Shown one piece after another: positions 52,921 through 62,463 of a DNA stretch of 64,000 nucleotides. The DNA is taken from contig CM020619.1 in the NCBI GenBank assembly GCA_009829735.1, positions 11,088,375 through 11,152,374 on the forward strand, written 5' to 3'. Every line of letters starts with the position of its first letter. The stretch's first letter is position 1. Both the position numbers and the translations under genes were made by a program. Below the pieces are notes generated by a model. It searched no databases. It saw only the letters and a list, made by a program, of their open reading frames with translations, and was not told the DNA's origin. Origin of the DNA: Pyropia yezoensis. Its lineage: Eukaryota > Rhodophyta > Bangiophyceae > Bangiales > Bangiaceae.

Positions 52921-53046
52921 TGAATTGACACTGGCGCTACGTTGCGCTGTCGGCGCCAGTTCTTGGTCAGCGGGTGGATGCCTTGCTCGAATTGACACTG
53001 GTGCTACGTTGCGGTGTCGGCGCCAGTTCATGGTCACCAGGTGGAT
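52921..53046. repeat. Two 67 bp tandem units, each with a hairpin
   Basis: GAATTGACACTGG..GCTACGTTGCG..TGTCGGCGCCAGTTC occurs twice, starting near 52922 and 52989. Within each unit ACTGGCGC or ACTGGTGC can pair with GGCGCCAGT. Confidence 0.7.
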
Positions 53047-53274
53047 ACCGTGTCAGCATTTACGGTGTGCGGCCACGTAGCATTGACAGCCATCGTCCGG
53101 TTGCATCGTCATCACGGGGGCAGGCGGGATTGAACCTTGAACCTTCCAGATTCGAAATGTGAATGAAGACCAATCGTCCAGGGAACGCTCTTGCAAATGA
53201 TGACATCCGTTACGATTTGAGATCCGGCCTCTGGGGGAATTCCAAGTTGCGACTTGGAATTGCAATGTAAGGAT

Positions 53275-55631
53275 TTAGTCCTTACAGGCGGCCTCATGAG
53301 CAGCCGCGCTGTCCACAAAAAGAGACGGAGCGCCGATGGGAGGCATTTGGAAGAAGTCCCCACCTTGGCAGACGTGCAAACCACCGAAGTCTGCTTGGTT
53401 CTCCATGAGAAGCCGCAACCGCCCTTCCATCTCTGCAAGCTGCTCTGCCGATAGCATCGACACCTCGTCGACGATGACCATCAGGGTCCCGCGGAAAGCG
53501 GCACAATGTTGAGGGGAGGGGGCCCCAGGAGGCTTCCGACCTTTGCCAGAGAGCTGGACCAAAGAATGGAGTGTCGAACCACCAATTGAAGACGCAGCGG
53601 GGCCCGTGAAGGCCGCGTCCAGCACCGCTCGCGGCCACTCCCAGCTGCGGCAGAAGAACGACACTGCCTCGATGACCCGCGTCTTGCCAGTGCCCCGCTC
53701 ACCGCAAACATAAAACAGCAGTTGACTGCCGGAAGTGGAGGCCGCAGGTGCAGACATTCCAGGCCTGCTGACCTCCTCCGTGTCGGTTTCCGAAAAGAGA
53801 AGACGCTGCCGACGGCACCAATGCTTAAACATGGAGGGGGGTCCACTGGTGTTTCCGCAGACACGCCAGCAACCCTCAGCGGTTGAGTTACATCCGCGAG
53901 CGAGTCCGCGAGAGTCTCCACAGTAACACAAGACGCGAAAGTAGGGTCGCCGTTACTGTCGTCAGCTGCTTCACACGTCCCATCGCCGACTTCGTCAAGA
54001 ACCTCGCCTGAACGAATCCGAGAGCACAGGGCGGCCGCCTCCTTCTCTACGACAGCGGGGTCAATGCGGTCACATGAGGAGACGGGCGGTGGAGCATCCG
54101 CCGTCGTAACGTCTGACGCATCAACGTCAAGACCCTGTCCCGACTGTATCATGCCGCTCCATCCGAGAGCTGCCTTGGACGCCACACATAAGAAGGCGGC
54201 TGCAGCGCGGCACAGTGCAGAGCTCAAAAGTCCTAGCGCCCCTGATGACGGAAGACGAACGACCAATGGGTCCCTGGGAAGCTGTGAGGCGTTTTGGACG
54301 TCCTCCATACCACCCGCAGCGCAAACTTTAGCCGCTTCTGCAAAGTCCAGCGGTCCGCCATCGCCGAAGCCGTCCCCATTCCCCATCTGTTCATCCGCCC
54401 TGTCTGCGTCGCTGGCAGCGTCACAGCCTCCCTCCGCAGAACCCCCCCCCATTGCAGCTTTTTCCGCCGCCGCTCGGTCGGCCTCATTATTGGTCTCAAA
54501 CCAGGACTGCATCACGTCCATTAGCACGATGGACGCAGAGTCAAACACTGTGCGCGCGTATGATGCCCACCAAAACTCGCCTTCCGCCACGAAATCGTCG
54601 CGGGACCGCCATGGCGCAAACAGAAGCAGAGCAATCATGCCATATGTACCTTGCTGGTCGGCATCGACCAACAGCTCCCTGTCAGGAAGGCGAGGCCCGT
54701 AGATGCGAGGTACGCATCGCTGGCGACGCCGACAAAAACCGTGAGAGTGGTAGAGTGGGTGCTCCTCAAGGTAACGCATGGTCGAAGAGCGCTCGGCAGG
54801 GTCCTGCTCGGTCGATGCGTCCGAGAGATCATCAGCGTCGACGGCAGGAAGACGCGACAGATCTGCAGCTACGACGCTTGGTGGCAGCTTGACTTGCTCC
54901 GAAACCTCCACAAACTGGTACCAGTTCAACGAGCTTAACACGGTCGGCCGACACGCGTACTCGGTGAACGAGTCAACAGCGACAACTTCTCGGACGGTTT
55001 TTCCACCCCCCTCCCTGCTCTTCACACCACTGCCAGCTCTGCTGCCAACCACACGGCTCGACTGGCCGTCCAGGCTGTCTCCAACAACGTCTCCATTGAG
55101 ACGGCGCTGCGTGCGCAACCGAAGCACGCCGCTGATGGACTCACCGTGCATCCGATGCAGAGCCTGTGCCAACAGAAAGCAGCCAAACGAGTGCGAGCAG
55201 ATCTTTCCCGGGTAACCAAGCACGAGCACTGCCGCCAAGGGCGCAGGTACCTGCATGCGCGAGGAGGAGCTGTAGGCCATCGACAGTACCCGCCGCGTCG
55301 CCGTGTCGACGTCCTGCAGGGGCCCATCAGCCTTCTCAGCTAACAGCTTCTTCTTGAACTGAGCCAACACGTCCGCCGTACCATTCTCCACATCCTGTTG
55401 CGCCGTCGTCGCGTACTTGAGTTTATAGTACACATCTGCCGTCGCCCTATCGTTAAAGAGCACGCGCAAGTCGACATTGCAGCGGCAAACCACATAAATC
55501 AAGGTGTTGCAGGGGTTCAGGTACTCGCATCCCAGAGCGCAAGCTTCTCGGCGTCCACCGGATAAGACGAAGCCCAGTCCATGGTGTCCAAAGTTGACGG
55601 TGATGGAGAGACAACGGCTGCCGCGCTGCAC
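53275..55631 (-). CDS. Helitron Rep tail, linker and Pif1 N-terminal ATPase
   Basis: The frame begins with NFGHHGLGFVLSGG and CEYLNPCNTLIYVVCRCNVDL (Helitron Rep: NPYN..L...WR.N.D) and the tyrosine motif DVYYKLKYATTAQ that would carry the Rep nucleophiles. A ~450-residue linker follows (YQFVEVSEQVKLPPSVVAAD, HPLYHSHGF, PWRSRDDFVAEGEFWWASYA), as in other Helitrons. After a frame change near 53830, the Pif1 ATPase appears: FYVCGERGTGKTRVIEA (Walker A), LMVIVDEVSMLSAEQL (Walker B) and HVCQGGDFFQMPPIG. The frame ends at TAA just after the donor-like GTAAGG. The overlap with the Rep frame (55517-55631) marks another frame change or splice. Confidence 0.75.
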
Positions 55632-57505
55632 GCGCTCGGCTTCATTGAAGCCGTCGGTCCCCTGCGCGCTGAGAGGAGAGGGGCAGAAGGGAGACAGATC
55701 GAAGATGCTTGGCGCTCCAAGATATCGGATGCGGTCACACGACTACCGCACCCGTCCACGCTGCAGACGGCAACGACTGGCTCGTGGGCGTACTTGCCAG
55801 CCGCTCTCTGAGCACACTCTGGGATGTCCCGCGCAACCATGCTGCCGCCACAGATTGTGCATGGCACAAATGGCTCCGAGAGCGGCAACGACGCTGTCAC
55901 GCAGCTTTCTGCCCATAGCATGAACCGATCTTTGAAGCCGGGGTGCGATGCTATCGCCTCTTTGACACGGTCCACAGTCGGCGGCATCCCCCGCAACCAT
56001 ACGAGGTTGTGCGCGTGCAGTGCTCCTGGTCCCTGCGTCTCCATAACACCAAAGAAGGCCTTTGTCACTCCGAAGACGCCTCCGCCCTCGACAGACCTCC
56101 CGACAGACTCACACGACCCAAGCAGCTCCCGCACGACGATGCCCAACATCTGCCCGAAGTAGCACGCGTCGGCGACAGGGTCCTTGCTCACAATCCTGAA
56201 GCGCGCACCTCGTGAAGGCATGGCTTGCAGACCACCGTCGAAGAACACGTCGGCGTCCACAGCTACCTCGTAATACATGATGGAAAGGGAGCTCACGTCG
56301 TCTCGCTTAACGGTGAAGAAGACATGGGGAAACCCGTAGAACTGGGAGAGGGCATAGGCTTCCTGTCTCCACACGCCGCGCTCCTTGTTCGAGTTTGGGA
56401 AGCGGCTCAATGTCGCATACACCTCGTTCATTAGAAGAGCAGACGGGTCCCCTCGCGGAGCCCGGACGGCGCGCTGACCACGCCGTACGGCAGCTCGCTC
56501 ACGCCCCTTGCCAGCGAGGGGATCACGAAGCTCTCCAACAGACACCCCTTCGATGGGGGCATGCATGGCTGGCCGCATCCGCACATGAAGAGCGCCGCGA
56601 GACATCATAGAGGCCCGTCCGACAATGTCAAACGCCAGCAACCGAACGAGAGGGTGCTGCGCAAACTGACGGCTCCCATCGAGCAGCATTCGATGAAAGT
56701 ATACAGCCAGTGACATCTGCCCGGCTCGCTTCTCGTCTGGTCTACCGCGGCCGTACGGATAGAGCTCCGGCAGGCACCTTGTCACCGTCCCAGCCGCCCT
56801 GCCAGGCACGATGGGCCCGCCACGACGGACAACAAAGTTGTCATCAAACACTTGAGTCTCACGGTCACGCGTGGAAGGTGGCGTGACATTCACTAGCGCC
56901 GATGAGCTCAGCGCCAGCTCGCAGTCAGTCGCTGGCGGATCAAGGCGGATCTCTCCAGGTTCCTCAAAGGATCTCAACAGCACCCCCGCCACGTCCGAGC
57001 GCGCCCGACAAATATCCGCTTCCATGTGATCAGACGTGTCCATCTCCCCGCCAACAAAGGTCCCGTCCAGCGCGTCCCCATCGCGGGCCGGAGAAACGCG
57101 TTCCAAAGCCTCGTTGTCCACCTGCACGTTCGCATACTAAGAGTTATTGGATATGAGGAAGGCGAGGACGTCTGACACCACCTTACGTCGAGCGTTGACG
57201 AGGCGCCGAGACGCAATCATGGCCGCGGGAGCAAGATGACCAGCAAAGACGATCCGGATGACGCCGTCGCAAGCACCTTCACCAACCAGACAAAAAAAGA
57301 GAGTGGCTGCAGGATCACTGACGATATCATAGAAGTGAAAGTGTCCCCGCAGCGCCCGCTGCCGCCCGCCGGATAGCACCATGACGCCCGCCTTCAACGC
57401 GACGAGCGCAACAAGGTTGGCTTCCACTTGGGACATCTCAGACAGCGACGCCGGCAGCACCCCGGTGGCGTCTGAGTTGGCCAGAGACGGCTTGGGCATG
57501 TTCAC
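55517..57505 (-). CDS. Helitron Rep: leader, Helitron-like N domain and HUH motif
   Basis: The leader MPKPSLANSDATGVLPASLS plus GGRQRALRGHFHFYD matches the Helitron pattern SLAN.LW.G..P.EL...QRALKGH. One TAG (57137-57139) lies between ISNNS and YANVQVDNEAL, a stretch that is normally continuous. RCLPELYPYGRG, MSLAVYFHRMLL, LSQFYGFPHVFFTVKRDD and GVMETQGPGALHAHNLVWL follow. The last is the HUH metal-binding motif (here HAH) with its usual E.Q..G.LH context. A Cys-rich tail (CTICGG ... CSVDGCG) resembles the zinc-binding segment after Rep. Rep nicks and rejoins single strands during rolling-circle transposition. The in-frame codons before the first Met (RRPGVN) also fit, so an upstream exon is likely. 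Confidence 0.85.
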
Positions 57506-59271
57506 TCCAGGTCGTCGCAGACTACGATGACAGGTCCATCAGGAATTCTGCCCGGTTGTCTAATTGTTTGAGCGCGCCACTCCGCTTACCTCTGAAGGGC
57601 CCGGGCTCCATTCCTGCTCTCCGATATCTGCTTTTTCGTTATTACACAGAATGGTGCACGGCGTCGCGCGGGCCGATTTTGGATGGGGCCTTGGGAAGGT
57701 CTACCCGTTAGGTCAACCAGCATCGAGGCACTTCTTGCTCAAAGCACTAAGTGCCTTGAGGCAATGTCGTGCACTTCCGCCCCTTCTCGGGGCATGACCC
57801 CGCCCGACGCCACGCACACGGGAGACGCCTTCCCCCTTGCTTCCTGGGGCCGCGCACTGTCGGCGCCTGTGGAGAACCCACTCCGCTGGAGTATGCCCTC
57901 CCGCACTGCACTCCACCAGCCAAAGGTGGAACCGCCAGAGGGAAGCGGGCTGGGGGGGGCTGCCTACCTGACGTGCCTGGTCCAGGAGAGGGGTCCACGA
58001 GAGGAAGGGGGGGGAGAGGCCCGCTACATCAGGAGCATGAGGGGCACCTGCCCAAGATGCCACAACGGGCACTGGACACATGAGGACCAGGCTTCTTGGT
58101 GGACCATCAGGCAATTCCATGACATGGAACATTTACCCCAAGAACGGCCATTTCAAAAACGGTGACCCGCACACGGAAAGAGGTCCTCAAAACAATAGCC
58201 TCCAGCCGTCCCATGGCTCCACTCTAAAACCGACTACCCTTTTTTCAAGCCGCAGTTAGCACATAGGCCCGGACCGACCCCCGAGCCGGGCAAATCAATG
58301 CGAAAGGATGGCCCCACTTCAGGGTCGACAGCGGCCGGTCCACCCAGGGTGTCCCTGAAAGCGGTACACTGTCCCGGGGACCCAAGGACCTCATGAGTTC
58401 GCACGAAACTCTGTGATCCTTCTGTCAGCATGGCGCCCGTGCACCCCGCCATGACCGCTGTGGAGCCCGGGCCCGAGCCGAGAAAGACCTCCATGTATCT
58501 CTTTTGTGCAACGTACCATAGCGCGTCCGTCTAGTGAGTATTCTACCTTGGGCGTCATTTGATGCCAAGGGCATCCTATGATTTCCACTTTCGCCCCAAG
58601 ATTCCGGTCTGTTCCAGACCACCTCGGTCTGTTCTGACGACAGAATCGGACTCAGCGTCGTCTGTTCGCCTTTGGGGTAAATCATATTCGTGAAAGTCTG
58701 CGTGAGGCGACAGTGGTGGCGATTGTTTTTCAGTTGCATTGCTCATCGGACAGCACTCTTCTGTACGCACCTCCGCCTCCCCCTTCGGCTTCTTGGTGCA
58801 TCAGGTGGCGCCTCGTCAGCCCCCAACGTTTACTGGCAGTCCCATTCACCATTCCCAAGAACGCCAGGTTCTTGGTGTCACCCGCGGAGAAAGAAGGGGG
58901 GCTTCACTGGGCAGGGGGGAGGAGGGGTGGTGGTCCCCGGTGGAAAGCCGCGACGGTGGGGATGGCGAAGGTTGAGGGGGATGGAAGGCGGATAGAAGCC
59001 GAGATCGGCGGACGACAGAGGTGGGAGGGGGCGATGGTGGGCGGCGGCGGGGCGACGCGAAAGATAGAGGCGTCAGAGACAGAAGACTTGCCGCTGTGGC
59101 GGCCCCTTCTTTGGCCCGCAGGCCGTTATTGCTCACCGCCCATGTGCCTCTGTACACCCCCGGCGCCGTGCGCAGCTTCATCGCCCAGGCGATGCCACGA
59201 AGGGTTGTACCTTCCGCAACCCCGTCCTACCCCCTTCCAGACGCACTTGATGCCCCCGCCACAGAGTAATG
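57506..59271. other. No supported gene; probably Helitron 5' flank and old repeat DNA
   Basis: Frames up to 160 codons exist on both strands of 57680-58170 but show no domain beyond an isolated CPRCHNGHW. 58600-58650 has two GGTCTGTTC words in a partly inverted context. 58880-59060 is G-rich. Confidence 0.45.
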
Positions 59272-59906
59272 TGTAGCGTTATTGGGCCTTACATACCCCA
59301 CACGCACACACACACAGGAAACCACAGACAGGCCAGGAATGAACAGGTAAGAGCCCAAGCGTGATCCACTCGCCCACCCCGTCAGAAGTAGAGGTAACAC
59401 GGACAAAAGCCCGAGGGAGCAAGAACCCAAAGAACTGTTGATTTTACAAGATGGCCTCGGGGAGACCCCGGAGCTACCCTCAAGAACGTCCCCCCTGACC
59501 CCTCCAGGGGCCCAGAGCGGGGCACCCAGAGAGGGCCCCCAGCAGGCCAAGTGGCAGCAAGGCACCGGCCACTCACCGGGCCAACTATCGAAAAGAAAGC
59601 GAAAATCCCCCTACACACAAATGTCAATCCCCCCAAAAAAACCGAGGGGGAAAAAGGGGAAAGAAACGAAATCACGCAAGGAAAACAAATACGAAATTCA
59701 AGCCAATGACAAAGGGGGTCAACACGCCCAAGATCCGGGCAGGTCCTCGAGTCGGGTGGGCCAATCAGGGCTCCGGGTGTGTCGCCACAATACCGGGCTA
59801 CCTGGCCAAGGATCCTCGGCCAGCGTGGGCTCCACGTAACACTAACGACCGGGTGCAAAGTCACCTCACCGAGGGCCCCTCTGTCTCCAAAGGCCAGAAC
59901 GCCACA
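59272..59906 (-). mobile_element. Solo LTR-like copy B, same family as 1239-1880
   Basis: Read on the minus strand it begins TGTGGCGTTCTGG and ends ACGCTACA, the TGT...ACA pattern of LTRs, and it aligns with copy A throughout its 635 bp. Flanking 5-mers TAATG (59267-59271) and TACTG (59907-59911) agree at four of five positions, fitting an aged target duplication. No internal region adjoins either side. Its orientation is opposite to copy A. Confidence 0.7.
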
Positions 59907-59911
59907 TACTG

Positions 59912-61126
59912 GCAGTCATGGGTGCTCTATAGGGGCCTTCTGGGCTCGGGGGCATTACCCTGAGTCTCTCCCTTCAGCGGAGGCACCAGACATAGCCATC
60001 GCAAGACATACAGGAGGCTCGGGAGGAGCCTATCTGAGGAGGAAAGCCCTACTTTCCGTCCCCTCAGCTCCGCACCCACCACTGTCTGCGGCAGTAATGG
60101 AGCTCAGGGAGCACCCAGGGGGTGCATAGATACTCCTCCGCCTGCTAGGGCCGGGTAAAACTGCCCGGGTTCCTGAGCAGAGGACGAAGAAGAGAAAAAC
60201 GCTTCTTCTGTGCTGGAATTCAACACCGTTTTCCTACGCAGGATCGCTGGAATTGACGATCTTGGGGCCCGGGATCGCGGGCATCATTTGATGGCCGACC
60301 GGACATCATTTAATGCCCGAAAACCGGTAGAAGAGACACTAAAAGTGTAGGCTGTTTTTGGTTGTTTCGCTACCCCCCCCGCTGCGACAGACACGCACCG
60401 CCGCCATTTGAGGTACCCACGACTGCCACACACGTGGGAGGAGGGCGCACGAACTGGAGGTACGGGTAGGCCGGGGGGGTGCGACGGGGGCGGCTGGGAA
60501 GCGTGACGCAGAAAGGTCGACCTGAGACTCCGAAAAGGTGCGCGGCAGCACATAAGGAGCTCTTTCGACGGCTGTACGCTCAGAGCACGTCTGCAGGGAA
60601 AGGCGGTGGTGAGCGATGGTTGCATGGATGCCACCGCATCTCACGGGGCCAGTGTGTGTGACGAAGTGTGAGGTCAGGCAGAGCAGGCCAGGCAGGTATA
60701 CAGAGGAGTACGCGGCGGCGGCGCGCCGATAAACGCCTGTGGCTCGGGGGGGCTGGTAGGCGAAGTGCATGGACGTGGCAGGAGAGCGTGGGGCGGGGGA
60801 AGGAGTGGGGGGCAAGGCCACTTCGCAGCGTGGGCGCTGAAGACGGGGGGGGTGGCGGCCGTACTGGGGCGGGCGAGCCTGGCTGCCTGCCTCCGCAGCG
60901 GAGCGGCGGCCGGGACGCAGACCGTACCCCCGGCCAGTCCACACCGCTCGACAGGGAGGGGAGGCGGCGGCGGTTGCTGGCGGTGGTGTCGCTGTGGACG
61001 CCGGGCTCGGGACGGTTGCCACAAGGACCCCCCCCCCCCCCGTGCCTGTTTGGTGGTCACAGCGGCCTCGGAGGCTGGCCGGCAGCTCGACGTCAGGCCG
61101 AGTTGGAGCGTCGGTCTGCCGCATGG
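59912..61126. other. Intergenic, no gene seen
   Basis: GC-rich low-complexity DNA with mirrored frames (60340-61120). A hairpin-like CGGGCATCATTT...ATGCCCG lies at 60272-60317. Confidence 0.45.
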
Positions 61127-62463
61127 TACAGTCGGTAAGGAGAAATTATTGCCTGATTTGATCCGAACCTCCAGTCGATTTATTGTGCACCAAGAAAAAC
61201 GTTGCCCCATTGGATCCCCCGCTCAGTATTTGGTCCCCATCCCCTTGGCGGCAATCACACACCGCACACGGCGCTTCATCGAATCCACCAGACAGGCAGA
61301 GAAGGCGTCAGGGATGGCCTCCCACTCCTCACACAGGGCCTTATAGAGGTCCTCCTTGTTCCCGGGCTGCTCCTCCCGGGTCACCAGACGGCGCTTGAGC
61401 TCGTCCCATGCATTCTCGATCCGGTTGAGGTCTGGGCTCTGGCCTACCCAGGGAAGGCACTTGAACCCGAGCTGGGCCTTGACGTCGCGGCTGTACTTGG
61501 ATGCGTGGCATGGGGCAAGGTCCTCCTGCAGCCAGGCGGCATCAGGAGCCCCAAAATAGGCCATAATGTGGTGGATGATGGAGTCGCCCAAGACCCCCTC
61601 ATACTGGGTCGAATTCATGGAGCCCTTGACGAGCACCAGGGGGTTGCGACCACGCGCCAAGAAGCCCTTCCACACCATGATGGACTGCCGGCCGCTTTTG
61701 AAGGTAGGATGGAGACAGGCGGGGCTAAAGCGCTCCCCGGCGCGCCGCCAGACACCAGCGCGCTTGTTGGCGGTGCGCACTTCAAAGCTGTTCTCATCGG
61801 TGTAGAGAACCGCCTTCCACTCGGCCCCCTAGTGCTTGTGGGTGCGGGCCTACGCCCGACGCTTGGCTTGGTTCTTGTCTGGCACGAAGGGCTTACGCGC
61901 GGGGATGGCGGAATTGAAGCCCTGCGCGCGCAGGGCACGCCGCCCCGTCCAGCGTGAGACGGGCACGGGGCGCCCACGGTTGAACACCCGAGTCAGCGCG
62001 GCGGCCGACAAAAAACGGTTGGTGTTGGCCAGCCGCACAAGAGCGCACACATCACGGGGGCCCAGAACATCCAGGCGCCTCCGCGTCTCTGGCTGCTTGG
62101 CCATACGGTGCTTGCGCGCCTTGGCAGCAAACCAGGAGACACGGGAGACAGGGATGCCGAGGGCGACGGCGATGGCTCCGTTGGAATAACGCTTGGTGGA
62201 GAGCTCGAAAATGGTGGCCTTCTGGCTAAGGGTGACCATTTTGCGTCTGGTAACCATCGTGCCTGTCGGGAGGTAGACCAGAGGAGCAGGGCCCCTGGGA
62301 TAGGATTTTATAGCGGCCGGAAGGGCAAAAAAGGCGCTTCACTGGTCAAAAGTCACCCCCCTCCTGATATAGAATTCGCCGCTCTCAGCGTGTGCCGCGG
62401 CGAAGTCGGGCCGCCGACAGGCTCGTTTCTGGATCGGGCAATGATTTTTTCTTACCGACTGTA
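61127..62463 (-). mobile_element. Full-length Tc1-like element (DD34E) with inverted ends and TA duplication
   Basis: The element runs from CAGTCGGTAAGG (61129) to its inverted copy ACCGACTG (ending 62461), 1333 bp, between TA dinucleotides at 61127-61128 and 62462-62463. The inverted ends match over ~33 bp (CAGTCGGTAAG.A.AAAT.ATTG and on). Size, CAGT start and TA target are typical of Tc1/mariner. It carries one transposase gene on the minus strand. Confidence 0.9.
61223..62257 (-). pseudogene. Tc1-family transposase with two in-frame TAG codons
   Basis: 344 codons, the normal Tc1 length. The N-terminus (LSQKATIFELSTKRYSNGAI, then ALGIPVSRVSWF) is a helix-turn-helix, followed by a second one (RDVCALVRLANTNRFLSAAA). 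The catalytic triad is Asp in VLYTDENSF, Asp in WLQEDLAPCHAS and Glu in SPDLNRIENAW, with 34 residues between the last two (DD34E). TAG codons at 61850-61852 and 61829-61831 lie just before the first Asp, in RRA*ARTHKH*GAEWK. Relatives have Trp at both places, so TGG-to-TAG transitions are likely. The frame is otherwise uninterrupted and the motifs are intact, so loss of function is recent or the stops are suppressed. Confidence 0.85.

Larger units (their letters stand above)
52060..53285 (-). other. 1.2 kb interruption within the Pif1 helicase (intron or inserted element)
   Basis: Helicase homology stops at SLFVDSAAAHEAA (about 53290), next to a strong donor-like GTAAGG (53285 downward), and resumes at RGFHLW (about 52040). 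Between them lie a 67 bp tandem repeat (52921-53046) and, on the plus strand, a TATAAATA box (52611-52618) in CCGTATAAATACCCC. The rest is GC-rich, non-coding-looking DNA. A large intron and an inserted non-autonomous element are both possible. Confidence 0.5.
50004..57505 (-). mobile_element. Helitron (rolling-circle transposon), broken at several points
   Basis: Reading on the minus strand, the order is: a leader with MPKPSLAN and QRALRGHFHFYD; the Helitron-like N domain and HUH Rep; catalytic-Tyr segment YYKLKY; Pif1 helicase motifs I-II; a 1.2 kb interruption; Pif1 C-terminal motifs; an Ulp1/C48 protease. This is the canonical Rep-Hel order with an unusual extra protease. Breaks: one TAG in the leader (57137-57139), a frame change near 55550, another near 53830 and a TAG in helicase motif VI (51180-51182). 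The exact ends (5' TC, 3' CTRR after a hairpin, insertion between A and T) could not be placed, so the limits given are those of coding homology. Confidence 0.85.

Noticed and set aside
53118-53160. tRNA-like T-arm (GGTTCAATCCCGCC on the minus strand)
   Set aside because: No acceptor, D-arm or anticodon stem can be built around it.
57683-58165. Possible zinc-knuckle protein (CPRCHNGHW)
   Set aside because: A single short Cys/His cluster in a frame with no other homology and mirrored openness.
51180-62257. Genome-wide reassignment of TAG as a sense codon
   Set aside because: The intact DUF3638 gene appears to end at TAG, and the in-frame TAGs are confined to mobile elements, where decay explains them.
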